Source: Tubulanus polymorphus (lineage: Eukaryota; Nemertea; Palaeonemertea; Tubulaniformes; Tubulanidae). From it: 64,000 nucleotides of DNA. The DNA lies in the NCBI RefSeq assembly GCF_964204645.1, contig NC_134027.1, forward strand, positions 15,364,485 through 15,428,484, written 5' to 3'. A program made the translations under genes and the position numbers. The notes under the pieces were generated by a model that saw nothing but the letters and a program-made list of their open reading frames with translations, was not told the origin of the DNA and made no database searches. Every line of letters begins with the position of its first letter. The first letter of the stretch is position 1. Below, one piece after another: positions 1-10,853 of the stretch.

Positions 1-1469
1 GGCTACATTTCCTGAAGATTTCGGGGTCAAATCAACGCGATATGGACAGAAATTGTAGGAATTTTCACACGGAATTTTACTACCGCGTTCAGTTGACGAC
101 TCGGATCGATGACAACGACAGCGGAGTTTATGTATTTTAAGGTGAGAATCCGTTAACCAGGGAATGTATTAAATGATTTCTTTAATAATATGAGTATGCT
201 AGCGAATGAGTAGGCCTACTCGGTGAAGCAATGATCATTGTTGGCTACTTACTTAATGCCTAGCTTTTTTGGGGGATGCGCCTAGAATAGATTTAGGCCC
301 TAAATATAATGGGTAGAGCCAGTCAGTGGAATGCCTTAATAGCAGCTAGTTATGGCCTGGTTTACACTGAATGTGCATGACAATTTATTTTGATTACTTT
401 GTTTCCAGCTATTATTCGTGGAATGAACTGGGCACTACGGTCTTCAATTCCTTTGCGGATTCTTGCAGGAATATTAAACCACAGTGCGCAAATGTATGTT
501 TCAAATTAGGCTTTTTCGACATTGACAGCCAAAGACGTAACTTAACACGCTAACTTAAGCGCAACTGTCAGATGCTGTAAGTACTTGACGTTTTGCGTAT
601 TTATTTTTTTTTGTAATGCAATATTTGGATTAGTAATCAGTCGTGCTAACGTACATGCAGAATTGGATTCATTGTAATTATGGGATGATAATTCATGGGC
701 GTCACGAGTCCTGCGACATACCCTTGATATGAAGCTTTTTTAATGTTAATCATTGACTTGTTTTGGAGTAAACTGAATAGCCCTAAAAATACCAATGCCA
801 CGTGGCTTGGTGTCTATGCTCTACGAGACTGTAGTAATAGATTTTCACAACAAACTCATGATTTCAAATAGTCTCCTAAGATATCTATATATTATTTCGC
901 TCCTTACCTAAGTAATTCTTACATTTGATTGCTTAATTACAGATGGAAAGAGGTCAGATGGCATGAAAATCGTCTGTGGCTGACTAATTGGCGCGAGTAA
1001 CCAAAATGCTTCAATCATCAGGGGTAGACAAATTAGCCGAAGATGAATGAAAACTTCACCTTGATGATCATCAGTTGATTTTGCTATAATTATTTGCCTG
1101 AATATATCCTTCATTTCAAAATCTGTCTTCAGTAGGATTTCTTTCAATAAAATATTTTGAAGATTGAATTTGAATTGATCTTAAAACCAGAGAAAGCATT
1201 CAGAAATTTAGAAAATCCTTGACTCATAATCAAATTCTGTGAAGTCAGTTAAGATCTTTTTGGTCGAATCAAGCCGAGGGCTCAGGTGACTAAAACTCAA
1301 TTCCTCACTGTCTTATAATGCCGAGTACGACGGAGTTTACACACTGAAACACGTTGGGCTGTGTAAGTGTTATTTGGATAAGTCCACAATATAATGACCG
1401 CCCTGCCCCGCTGCATCTGAGACGTCAACAAGTTAGACTGTATTGCTTCGATGACAAACTGACTCCTAC
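1..1469. other. Non-coding stretch, no gene recognised
   Basis: AT-rich sequence with only short open frames (60 to 90 codons) that resemble no family I know and show no splice-linked continuation. I see no RNA gene or clear repeat here. Confidence 0.5.
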
Positions 1470-2317
1470 CAGGGGCGGATCCAGACCGTATTAGCCGTAT
1501 TGCCCAATACGGTCTAGAATTTTTAAGTGCCCTTCGAAATTTCACCGGCAATATTTTTGACGGCATTATTTCAGCAACCGCTAATTCCGTGTCCGTAATC
1601 CGGGCATAATTATAAAATTAATCGGTATATACTGCTGCCAAGAAAGTGAGGAGAGATAATCATATTTGTAAAGCCTTTAATCATGATAAATTAAAAAGGG
1701 CACTTTCCTTTTGCAAGGGGCACTCATGCTTTAGATGAGGGCACCTTGTCCTTCCTTGCCTTTTCAGGGAGGGCTAAAGGGGCACTCGTACTCTAGAATA
1801 GGGCACTATACGCGGAAAATGTTGAAGAAAAGGGCACTTTTTTGCCTAATTTTTAAAATTTTAGGGGCACTTTTGGTTTGGAAGATGGCACACGACATAA
1901 GGATAAATGTGAAGACGAGGCAATTTTTGCCGATTGTTAACAATGAAGGGGCACATAGCCGTATTCTGTATAATTGTTAAGGGGCACTTTTAAAGATTAT
2001 AGGGGCACTAGGCGAAGTTGGCGACAACCATTCTTTCATGGGTTCGCCAGCTTCATTTTTTATCCGCATGTGTTGAAATCTTGTCTCGAATTCGTTTATT
2101 CTGGATTGCTCTGCTAGCCTCTAGAAGCCCTCTAAAAGCCTTTAAATGGTACCATATTTTCAATTTTTTTTTTTGGGGGGGGGCCCAAACCCCCCTCTAA
2201 GGACTTCGCGCCTTCGGCGCTCGCATTGACCTGGATACTGGGTGTGCCCTAAGATCAGAAAGGTGCCCTTAAATTTCCTTCCAATACTGTCTACCCATCC
2301 CCCTGGATCCGCCCCTG
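1470..2317. mobile_element. TIR-bounded non-autonomous DNA transposon (hAT-like ends)
   Basis: The ends are perfect inverted repeats, CAGGGGCGGATCCAG at 1470-1484 and its complement at 2303-2317. CCTAC lies directly outside both ends and may be what remains of a target duplication. The interior has many GGGGCAC/AGGGCAC words (about 1690-2010), a poly-T/poly-G run near 2165, and the hairpin GCGCCTTCGGCGC near 2209. No transposase is present. CAGGGGCGGATCC-type ends are common in hAT-related elements, but the short flank repeat does not prove an 8-bp hAT duplication. Confidence 0.7.
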
Positions 2318-2944
2318 CCTACGCAAGATGACCATCCAATTCAAATGTAAATTAAGAAAGAAAACAACAAAACTAGTTGCGTTGATCAACAAAAATAAAT
2401 CAATAGTTTATTACAATACTTCAATTTCAAAATAAGGATAGGAAAAAGTGAAAAAGTGAACAATAAGTCATGCCATGCGTCTTTAAATATTTCCCAAGAA
2501 TATGTCTTTGTCTGGCCACCACCTGCCTCGACCTCAGACTTTTTCGAGATTTTCGCTAAAAATACGAAACAAGACAAAATTGATGGATGGGAATCATACA
2601 TGCTACATTCACTTTTACTGCGAACATTGGAATGAGCTAAAGCAATTTTCTAGGAGGAAAAATTGAGTCAAATGATGTTTCAAAATCTGGACGGGAAAAG
2701 TTTTACTGAATTGTATGGCTAATGGCAAATACATGTTTATATTGATAAGGTAAATATCTGTATAAAAGGTTGTATAGCAACTTGAATTGAAGGATTAATG
2801 CAATAGGTCTCTTATTCTAAAAGACGAGTGAGCCATACTTACTAGATTGGTCATGTGAATCAACATCAAATTTAGAACTATCATCCATTTTTAGTTTTCA
2901 ATCAAAGACTAACCTATGAAATAAAGTACATATTTTTCTGATAA
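2318..2944. other. Non-coding spacer
   Basis: No gene or RNA is recognised. A 71-codon minus-strand frame at 2386-2601 has no family signature. Confidence 0.4.
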
Positions 2945-3470
2945 CAACCTGGAATAAATTAAAATAAATCTGAGGAATTCACCAAATTTCTGTATCGAAC
3001 CCCTAATAGGGCCTATATAACCTATAGATTGATACTTACATACGACAAATTGACGAAGAAACTTCATTTGACAGTATACAAACTCGCGGACAAACTCCCA
3101 AAATGAATCATGTCCTATTCACCTAGAATCAAACAAAATACAACTAAAAAAATTCACAATACAGATTTCGGTTTCGAATCCTTCAAATAGCTGTTTACTT
3201 ACATGAAACGAATTATCAAACTACTTCTGCCGACAGCATACCAACTCACTGACAAACCCCCGAAATGAAACATGTCATGATAAACATCTGGAATTAAACG
3301 TAATAAAGCTACAAAATTTACAAAATGTCGGTTTCGAATCCCTCAAATAGCCTTACACTTACAAATAATGGATTATCAAACAACCATGAACTCCCACAAC
3401 GCCACATGTCTTTCATAATCTACAGTGAAAACCTGGAATTAAATGAAATAAATCTTAAAATTCCGATTTG
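2945..3470. repeat. Degenerate tandem repeat, unit about 170 bp, about three copies
   Basis: The phrase order 'ctggaattaaa..aataaa', 'ggtttcgaatcc', 'caaatagc', 'acttacat' and 'aaatgaaacatgtc' recurs three times with substitutions and small indels. No open frame runs through it. Confidence 0.6.
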
Positions 3471-5667
3471 AACCCAACGTAGGCCCTCTCTCTACTTGTA
3501 GGCCTAGGATCTTGAAATAGGATAAATAATGTTATGATGAAAGAGGCATAATGGTTCGGAAAAAATTGAATTCAATATGGCTCTTGGCCCGGCAAAGTTT
3601 GCTTTTGAAATATCCTTGTGATTAGGCCTAGTTACACATTTTAAAAGCAAATTTCATTTTGCATCAAACTAAAAGCGGCTATGTTGAGGAAAAGATTCGT
3701 TTGAGTCGTAAAATTTATAGCCTAGAACCAATTTCTTGGTCAAAGCGTGATTCACAATTTTGACTGGGTCTTATTATTTCCACGTGGTAGTGGACAGAAA
3801 ATTTGAATAGGCCAAAATAATAGAATAATCTTTCTTAGGTTTCATGATAAAGATGCAGCATTCACATAGATTAATGCTTATCTTTTACAATTAGGCTTAT
3901 GTTTCAAAGGAAAACGCCCACAGTTGGTCGAACAGGGGTTAGGCATTGATGGTAGAGGGGCTGTGTGTGTGCTGAAACCACACGTAAAATCGGAAAATTC
4001 GCATTTTCAAAGCTGGAAGATCGTATGGATTAACGAAACAACCGCAATATTTAGGAAATATAGAGTGTTCTGCGATTTTGAAGTCCTCGATCATCAAAAT
4101 CGGTGAAGGATTTCGTGTCGAACTCAACGTTTTAAATTTCGAAATCGACAAAAACCGGCGTCATAGCATTTTCGGTCCAGGCGATTTCGGCCCTAATTTC
4201 GCGTCCAAAGACATATAATTCACGAACTATTCATCGGAAATTAACGGGATTAGTTCCGTTAGAAGCAGGAAGGTATTAGCTTTCATATCATGCCTGGATT
4301 ATCAAAATTGGATGAAAAATAACGAAATAGTAAGCGACTGAAGTTGAGTAGTTTGTGAGCGTCGTTTGCCCCCTTGTTATTTTATATATACTATATACAT
4401 TGGATTAACAGATTTTCGTTTTTACATTACCTACAACTCTGATACGAGCCCCTGTGGCTGAGACAGATAAAAATGCACGAGAACGAGTTTGTCGAGTGGA
4501 GCTTATTATTCCATCAGGGATAGTGTACTATAGTCATGTTATATATCAAAATGTTCCTTATTAGTTCCGCTGCATCGCTAAAAACTAATTGAGATAGGTT
4601 TCCCTGCATTTTTTACATATTACATCACTTAGAACGATAAACGTCCGTCGCCGACTGAAAAATTCACAAAAACTTCCGCATTGAGAGCGCCACCGCACCA
4701 ATTCAAATTGGATCGGAAACCCTCCAGCGATGCACTCTATGATCTTTAGAACCTGTCTTTGCTGACTGGGAATAAGATATTTCTCAGCGCGAAGGGGGCG
4801 GGGCGCAGCGTCACCAGGTCCCGCTCCGCGAGGAAGCTAGATTTTCAAAGAAATGAGTGCACGCGACGGCCGTGACCACTTGTTAGTGACGTCATCAAGA
4901 ATGATGGCTCCGAGAATCGCCACATCACAGGTTACTGTGAATAAATGGGATTCGACCATTCAAAAGTTCAAAATGTACTTTCTTGTTTTGTAAAACAAGT
5001 TTATTCATGTCGTTATATAAAGCATTTTGTTTGAAACATTCTTTAATAATGTTTGTTGAGTTTTAAGCCAATTGTCGTTGTGTAATTCCATACTACTGGT
5101 CACTGACATCAAAGTTTTAGTTTCTGTTCACATGTTTCGACTTATAAATATCCAATTTGTATGTTCTATCTTTTAATACAGGCCATGTGATTAATTGCGT
5201 ATCACTCCATTAGTTTAAGAGAGCACATATTTCGATATTGTTAAATAATTAACTACATTTTTTTCTGTCACACGTTGATTTTTTACCCATCACTTATAAA
5301 ATTCAAATGTACGTGATGTATTCGGTAAGCTATGTAAGCTTGTTCTTAAAAATACACTATGAATTTTCAATTTGTTCTGAACATAGTAGTTTATTTTTCG
5401 TAAATAAAATTTATATTTTAATTAAATAATTTCAAAATCTTTTCTGTGCCCTCTGCAACAGAAAGTTACTAAGGACTATTACATATTCAGATGTACGTTG
5501 ATAATTGATTTCAATCGTCCCTTCAAATAATTATATGAACATTATTTCGGAAAATGCAGGTGGCGCACAATCATAATACATACAACTCATCAAGCTGACG
5601 AGTCGTCTCCCTAACCAATGTTACAGACGGGTAAACAATCTACTCGACTCCACAGACAACTAAACGA
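3471..5667. other. Non-coding stretch left of the Polinton
   Basis: No gene is recognised. The word 'gatacgagcccctgtg' near 4440 matches one arm of the hairpin element at 29526-29618, so a fragment of that family lies here. A GC-rich patch near 4790-4830 is unexplained. Confidence 0.45.
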
Positions 5668-5673
5668 CCCGAG
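5668..5673. repeat. Target-site duplication, left copy (CCCGAG)
   Basis: The six bases CCCGAG directly precede the left terminal inverted repeat and recur directly after the right one at 22214-22219. A 6-bp duplication is the known signature of Polinton integration. Confidence 0.95.
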
Positions 5674-5794
5674 AGTAATTGGGAAAGTAGGCTTTCAGAT
5701 CAGAGGACGAGAGGACGAGACACCACTCATCACCACAAATAATTTTTTTTCTAACACTCATCACCACAAGTAATTTTTTTTCCTAATAAATGGG
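5674..5794 (+). repeat. Left terminal inverted repeat of the Polinton (121 bp)
   Basis: It starts AGTAATTGGGAAAG and matches the complement of 22093-22213 base for base as far as I can read. The inner edge includes the polymerase start codon (5790-5792). A 31-bp unit beginning ACTCATCACCACAA occurs twice in tandem (5725-5786), each copy followed by a TAATTTTTTTT run. The repeat is therefore likely both the replication terminus and the promoter of the first gene. Confidence 0.95.
5725..5789 (+). promoter_or_regulatory. Putative early promoter of polB within the TIR
   Basis: Two CTCATCAC words (5726-5733 and 5757-5764) are each followed by TAATTTTTTTT; the second is followed by CCTAATAA running into the ATG at 5790. 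The same order occurs in the right repeat, and CTCATCAC also lies upstream of the minus gene starting at 12148. The promoter role is inferred from recurrence and position. Confidence 0.5.
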
Positions 5795-7418
5795 GGAGAA
5801 TGAACACCAACTAGAAAACAATAATGTCAATAAAAATCAATATTATTGTCAATATTGTAAAAAATACATCGATACATCTAATAAAACACGACATGAAAAA
5901 ACTGCAAATCATATAAAAAATGTAATAGATTTTGAAACTACAGAAAATTCCAATGAAAGAAAAGAACGATTAGAAAATATGAATGTGAATGAAATAAAAT
6001 GTGAAGTTTGTGATGAATTTATAACAAAAAGGAATTATAATAGACATCTCGAAACAGAAAAACACCGTCAAAATTTGAGAAATAATGTTTTAGGAATAGA
6101 TTATTTTGATGATAAACCTCAACAAGTAAAAGAATCAACTTCAAAAACTAAATCCATTTCAAATAAACCTTACATGGAAAATGTTAGAATTTATATTGAT
6201 TCACTAGAAATAAAAGATACAATTGAAATCTTAGAAACATTACATAGTAAAATTGGTCCTGCAGCTATTATATTTAGATTTTTTAAAGGTACAACAATAG
6301 AAGATTATAGTAAATTTAATGAAATAATAGAAAAAATACTAGATTTGATAACAGATGTTGAATATCCAAAAATTAGTATCTCTGGGAAAGTAAGTTTTAT
6401 AAAGTCAGAAGAAAAAATGAATTATAATATTCAAACACACTCTGAAGAAATAATTTCAAAAACACAAATAAAAGAGAAGTTAGATAAAATATTAAATGAA
6501 TTTAAACGTCATATTGAAGAAAGATATTTTGAGGGTTCTGGCTTAACATTGAATGAAATTATATATTTAGATTTAAATGTTTATAATACAAAAAGGAATA
6601 AAACATCAAAAAGTAATAAAATGTTTAAAAATGATTCAAACTTTACAACAGAAAAGGATATGAAAGCATCAAGTTATATCAAATTACCGTTTACAACAAA
6701 AGCAGTAATAAATATTCAAAATGAAGATAATAAATGTTTTCTATGGTCAATTATTAGTTGCTTACATCCAACACAGGAAAATGTTTGTAGAATAACAGAT
6801 TATCGGAAATATGAAACATTATATAAAATTGATCAATATCCAGTAACTATAAAAATGATACCCAAAATAGAAAAAATTAATAATTTAAAAATAAATGTAT
6901 TCGAATTAATGCAATTACCAAAGACAAAAGGTGAAAATATTAAAGATTATACATTGGAAGCTTTATATTTAACAGAATATTATGATGATGAAAATGCTAT
7001 AGATTTGTTATATTACAAAAAAGATGAAAATGAACATTATATGTGGTTAAAACAAATTGATTTATTCTTTAGAACAGAAAGTGATCATCATAATAAAATT
7101 TATCTATGTAGAAAATGTTTATCCAAATTTATGACTGAGAATACATTATTAAAACATAAAGAATTATGTGATAATAAAGATTTTTGTAAATTAATAATGC
7201 CAACAGAAAAAGATTATAAATTGAAATTTACTAATCATAAATTTAAAAATATTGTTCCATTTGTAATTTATGGGGATTTTGAATCGTTGAATAAAGAATT
7301 AACTGATCAAGATAGAAAAGAAATATATAACAAAAAGCAATTATTAAAATCAATGGATAAAGGAAATGAATTAAATGAAGACACAATACAAGACCCACCA
7401 ATTATAAATACAATTTAA
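5790..7418 (+). CDS. Polinton DNA polymerase B, N-terminal part up to an in-frame stop
   Basis: 542 codons hold the N-terminal region of the polymerase. Two C2H2-like fingers (YYCQYC and IKCEVC, about residues 17-95) are followed by the conserved NKCFLWSI patch near residue 315, a third finger (YLCRKC) near 430, and the 3'-5' exonuclease motif I (YGDFESLN) near residue 490. The TAA at 7416-7418 interrupts an otherwise continuous frame that resumes in phase (5790 and 7539 are in the same frame), so this and the next entry are one gene broken by one nonsense codon. The start is set by the ATAAATG motif shared by almost all genes of the element. The first finger closely resembles one in the 10850-12148 protein. 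Confidence 0.88.
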   Translation: MGENEHQLENNNVNKNQYYCQYCKKYIDTSNKTRHEKTANHIKNVIDFETTENSNERKERLENMNVNEIKCEVCDEFITKRNYNRHLETEKHRQNLRNNVLGIDYFDDKPQQVKESTSKTKSISNKPYMENVRIYIDSLEIKDTIEILETLHSKIGPAAIIFRFFKGTTIEDYSKFNEIIEKILDLITDVEYPKISISGKVSFIKSEEKMNYNIQTHSEEIISKTQIKEKLDKILNEFKRHIEERYFEGSGLTLNEIIYLDLNVYNTKRNKTSKSNKMFKNDSNFTTEKDMKASSYIKLPFTTKAVINIQNEDNKCFLWSIISCLHPTQENVCRITDYRKYETLYKIDQYPVTIKMIPKIEKINNLKINVFELMQLPKTKGENIKDYTLEALYLTEYYDDENAIDLLYYKKDENEHYMWLKQIDLFFRTESDHHNKIYLCRKCLSKFMTENTLLKHKELCDNKDFCKLIMPTEKDYKLKFTNHKFKNIVPFVIYGDFESLNKELTDQDRKEIYNKKQLLKSMDKGNELNEDTIQDPPIINTI

Positions 7419-7538
7419 AAAGTTCATCAAAGAGCTGCTGCTTATGGAATTTACATCAAATCAAATTATCCCGAATTATATGAAAGTCAATATATTTCTT
7501 TTAGAGGTGAAAATGTAGTTAATGATTTTTGTGATAAA

Positions 7539-10500
7539 ATGATTGAATTAGAAAGTGATTTTACAAAATTATTAAACAAAAATAAAAGAATAGTTATGAC
7601 AAAAGAAGATGAAATTGATTTTAATTATGCAACTCATTGTTGTTATTGTGAAAAACGTTTTTATTCATTTGATAAAAGAGTTAGAGATCATGATCATTTG
7701 AATTCAAAATATCGTGGAGCTGCTCATGAAGATTGCAATTTACAAGCTAAGAAAGTTAATTTCGTACCAATATTATTTCATAATTTATCAGGCTATGATA
7801 CCCATCTATTTATAAAACAATTATCAGGAAAATTGGGCGCAATTAATCAAGAAATAGAAGAATATAATGCTATGAATGAAGCAAATGTAAGAAAATATGA
7901 TTTTAAACTATTAGCTAAAACATCTGAAAATTATATTTCATTTCAATTTGGTTGCATTAGATTTTTAGATTCTTATAGATTTCTAGCAAGTTCATTAGAT
8001 AATTTATCAAAAAGTTTAGTTGATAATGATTTTGTTATAACTCCATATTATTATCCAAATGAACAAGATTTTAAATTATTGAGATATAAAGGCGCAATTC
8101 CTTATTCATTTTATAAAACACACGATGATTTTAATGTAACAGAATTATTAAAAGATCAATTTTATGATAAATTAAAAGAGGAGTATGTGAAAGACGAAGT
8201 TTTTGATAGAACATTAAATATTTGGAACCATTTTAATATGAAAAATCATGGCGAATTAGTTGATTTATATTTAAAATCAGATGTTATGATATTAGCTGAC
8301 ATATTTGAAAAATTTAGAGAAGTTAATTTGAATCATTTTAATGTTGATCCTTGTTATTGCTACTCTAGTCCTGGTTTAACCTGGCAATGTGGTTTAAAAT
8401 ATACAAATGTAGAATTAGATTTATTAAAAGAACCAGATATGGTTTTATTATTTGAAAAATCAATTAGAGGTGGAATTAGTGGTGTTATGGGAGATAGGTA
8501 TTTTAAAGCAAATGATGAATATAAATTATTATATATTGACGCCAATAATTTATATGGTTGGGCAATGATGCAACCTCAACCATATAAAAATTTTATATTA
8601 ACAGAAGTTGAAAATGATGATAAAACTGATTGGGAAAGCGCAATTGCGAGTTTAAAAGATGAAGCACCAATTGGTTATTTCTTTGTAGTTGATTTAGAAT
8701 ATCCTGAAAATATAAAGTTTAAAACAAGAAACTTACCTTATTGCCCAGAACATTTAACTGTAGATGATAGTTATTTAAGTGAATACCAGAAGAAAGTAAA
8801 ACCGAAAGATCATGTTTTTACAGAAAAATTAATACTTACTCAAAATAATAAATACAATTATATTGTTCATTATAGAATGTTAAAATTTTATCTAAAACAA
8901 GGAATGAAATTAAAGAAAGTACATAGATATATTGAATTTAATCAATCAAAGTGGTTAGAAAAATATATAGATTTCAATACTCAACAGAGAACCATATCAA
9001 AAACAGATTTTGAAAAAGATTTCTTCAAATTAATGAACAATAGTTTTTATGGTAAAACATGTGAAAATATTAGAAATAGAAATGATATTGAATTAGTAAA
9101 TAATTCTGAACGATTGAGACACCTACAATCAAGTCCTAGACATTTAGGAAATAAAAGATTTGAAGATTATTTAACAGCAGTAAAATTAAAAAGAACGTCA
9201 ATGAAATTTAATAAACCCATTTTCATTGGTTCAACAGTTTTAGAAATATCAAAATTATTAATGTATGATTTTTATTACAATGTATTACAACCATTGTTTG
9301 GGGAAAAACATATAGAAATTCTGTACTTCGATTCTGTAACGGCCGACACCCCAATATTATTAAAATGTAATAATAAAATATTAGTAAGAAGAATTTCAGA
9401 AATAATTCCAAAACAAAATGAATGTTATATTTCATATGGAGAAAAAGAATTAATACAAATAAATGGTTTAATAGATGTTTGGACAAGAAATGGATGGAAA
9501 AAATTAAAGAATATTATTAGACATAAAACAAATAAGAAAATCTATAGAGTTAGAACTAAATTAGGGTTTGTAGATGTTACTGAAGACCACAGTTTAATTA
9601 AACAAAATGGTGATGAAATAAAACCAACTGATATAAAAATTGGAGATGAATTATTACATAAAAGATTTTTCCCAAGAATGAATCATATGTCATTTGATGA
9701 AATAATTAATAATATTTATAATATAGAACCTGAAACATTGGAAGAAAAAGAATATTTTATCAAAGGATTTTTCATGGGTGATGGTTCAGCAGGTGTGTAT
9801 AAATATGTTTGGGGTAATAAATATTGTTGGTATTTATGCAATCAAGACTTAAAATTATTAGAAAGAATTAAGAAATTCTGTGAAGAAGTTTATTCACATA
9901 AAACATTTAGAATCATGGATGTTATGAAATCATCAGCAGTTTATAGAATACTTGTAAATAATCCTAAAGATTTTGCTATAGAATATAATGATGAATTCTA
10001 TATTCATGCAATAGTGAAAAGTAATACTTCAACTAAAGAAAAAATAGTACCAGATTATATATTAAATTCAGAATATAATCTTAGAAAATGGTTCTTCATT
10101 GGGTTCTACGCAGCCGATGGTACTAAAAAATTTATAAAGGATAAAACGATAACCTTTGCACAGAAAGGAAAATGTGCAATAAGTGGGTTAAATGTGTTAT
10201 GCAGTTCATTAGGCTTCAATATGAATATTGGATTGATTAAATCTAAACCAAATTGCTTTAATTTAAGGCATGTAGAAAAAGATTTAACTGAAGAAGTTAA
10301 AGATTTATTTGAAATATATAACCCAACTGACTATGTTTATGATTTATCAACAGATGATGGAACATTCAATTCTGGGTTCCCATTAATCCAAAAAAATACG
10401 GATGCGTACATACTAAAAATCAAGACAAATGACATAACAAAAGACTTAAAAACATTAAAACATCATTTTGATTTTAGCAATTATCCTAAAGATCATGAAC

Positions 10501-10853
10501 TATTTAGCAATGATAATAAAAAGATTCCTGGTAAATTTAAAGATGAATTAGGAGGTGATGAAATGATTGAATTTGTTGGGATAAGAAGTAAAATGTATAG
10601 TTACAGAACAAAAGATCATGAAGCTAAAAAGTTAAAAGGAATAACAAAACATGTGGTTGATAAACATATAGAATTTCAAGATTATATAAAGTGTTTATAT
10701 AAATCAATTGTAATGAAACACAAGATGAATTGTTTAAGATCAGAAAATCATGAGATGTACATTAATGAAGTTGAAAAAACTAGTTTAAATCCATTTGATG
10801 ATAAAAGGCATATTTCAGATGATGGTATAAAAACATTACCTTATGGTTATTAA
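7539..10853 (+). CDS. Polinton family-B DNA polymerase, exonuclease and polymerase domains, with intein
   Basis: This is the same frame as 5790-7418, downstream of its stop; coding similarity begins right after 7418 and 7539 is only the first internal ATG. In order: an HNH/endonuclease VII-like knuckle (CCYCEK to RDHDHLNSKYRGAAH, about residues 31-70), exonuclease II (HNLSGYDTHLF), exonuclease III (SDVMILADIFE), motif A (YIDANNLYGW, about 333), and motif B (NNSFYGKTCEN, about 500). Motif C is split after YFD by an intein (residues 599-953) and resumes with TDAYILKI. Replication of Polintons by protein-primed family-B polymerase is established; the activity of this copy is doubtful because of the upstream stop. 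It ends convergently, overlapping the minus gene by 4 bp. Confidence 0.95.
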   Translation: MIELESDFTKLLNKNKRIVMTKEDEIDFNYATHCCYCEKRFYSFDKRVRDHDHLNSKYRGAAHEDCNLQAKKVNFVPILFHNLSGYDTHLFIKQLSGKLGAINQEIEEYNAMNEANVRKYDFKLLAKTSENYISFQFGCIRFLDSYRFLASSLDNLSKSLVDNDFVITPYYYPNEQDFKLLRYKGAIPYSFYKTHDDFNVTELLKDQFYDKLKEEYVKDEVFDRTLNIWNHFNMKNHGELVDLYLKSDVMILADIFEKFREVNLNHFNVDPCYCYSSPGLTWQCGLKYTNVELDLLKEPDMVLLFEKSIRGGISGVMGDRYFKANDEYKLLYIDANNLYGWAMMQPQPYKNFILTEVENDDKTDWESAIASLKDEAPIGYFFVVDLEYPENIKFKTRNLPYCPEHLTVDDSYLSEYQKKVKPKDHVFTEKLILTQNNKYNYIVHYRMLKFYLKQGMKLKKVHRYIEFNQSKWLEKYIDFNTQQRTISKTDFEKDFFKLMNNSFYGKTCENIRNRNDIELVNNSERLRHLQSSPRHLGNKRFEDYLTAVKLKRTSMKFNKPIFIGSTVLEISKLLMYDFYYNVLQPLFGEKHIEILYFDSVTADTPILLKCNNKILVRRISEIIPKQNECYISYGEKELIQINGLIDVWTRNGWKKLKNIIRHKTNKKIYRVRTKLGFVDVTEDHSLIKQNGDEIKPTDIKIGDELLHKRFFPRMNHMSFDEIINNIYNIEPETLEEKEYFIKGFFMGDGSAGVYKYVWGNKYCWYLCNQDLKLLERIKKFCEEVYSHKTFRIMDVMKSSAVYRILVNNPKDFAIEYNDEFYIHAIVKSNTSTKEKIVPDYILNSEYNLRKWFFIGFYAADGTKKFIKDKTITFAQKGKCAISGLNVLCSSLGFNMNIGLIKSKPNCFNLRHVEKDLTEEVKDLFEIYNPTDYVYDLSTDDGTFNSGFPLIQKNTDAYILKIKTNDITKDLKTLKHHFDFSNYPKDHELFSNDNKKIPGKFKDELGGDEMIEFVGIRSKMYSYRTKDHEAKKLKGITKHVVDKHIEFQDYIKCLYKSIVMKHKMNCLRSENHEMYINEVEKTSLNPFDDKRHISDDGIKTLPYGY
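9333..10397 (+). other. Intein with LAGLIDADG homing endonuclease inside PolB motif C
   Basis: 355 codons lie between YFD and TDAYILK, so the catalytic YxDTD box exists only after protein splicing. The first residue is Ser (SVTADTPILL). Splicing block B has TEDH, with its His near intein residue 85. The C-terminal blocks read VYDLSTDDGTFNSG, then LIQKN followed by Thr. The last residue is Asn and the +1 nucleophile is Thr, but the penultimate residue is Lys instead of the usual His. Two LAGLIDADG-type motifs (FIKGFFMGDGS and WFFIGFYAADG) mark a homing endonuclease. The site corresponds to the pol-c position of inteins in other family-B polymerases. Intein identity is strong; splicing competence is inference. 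Confidence 0.92.
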
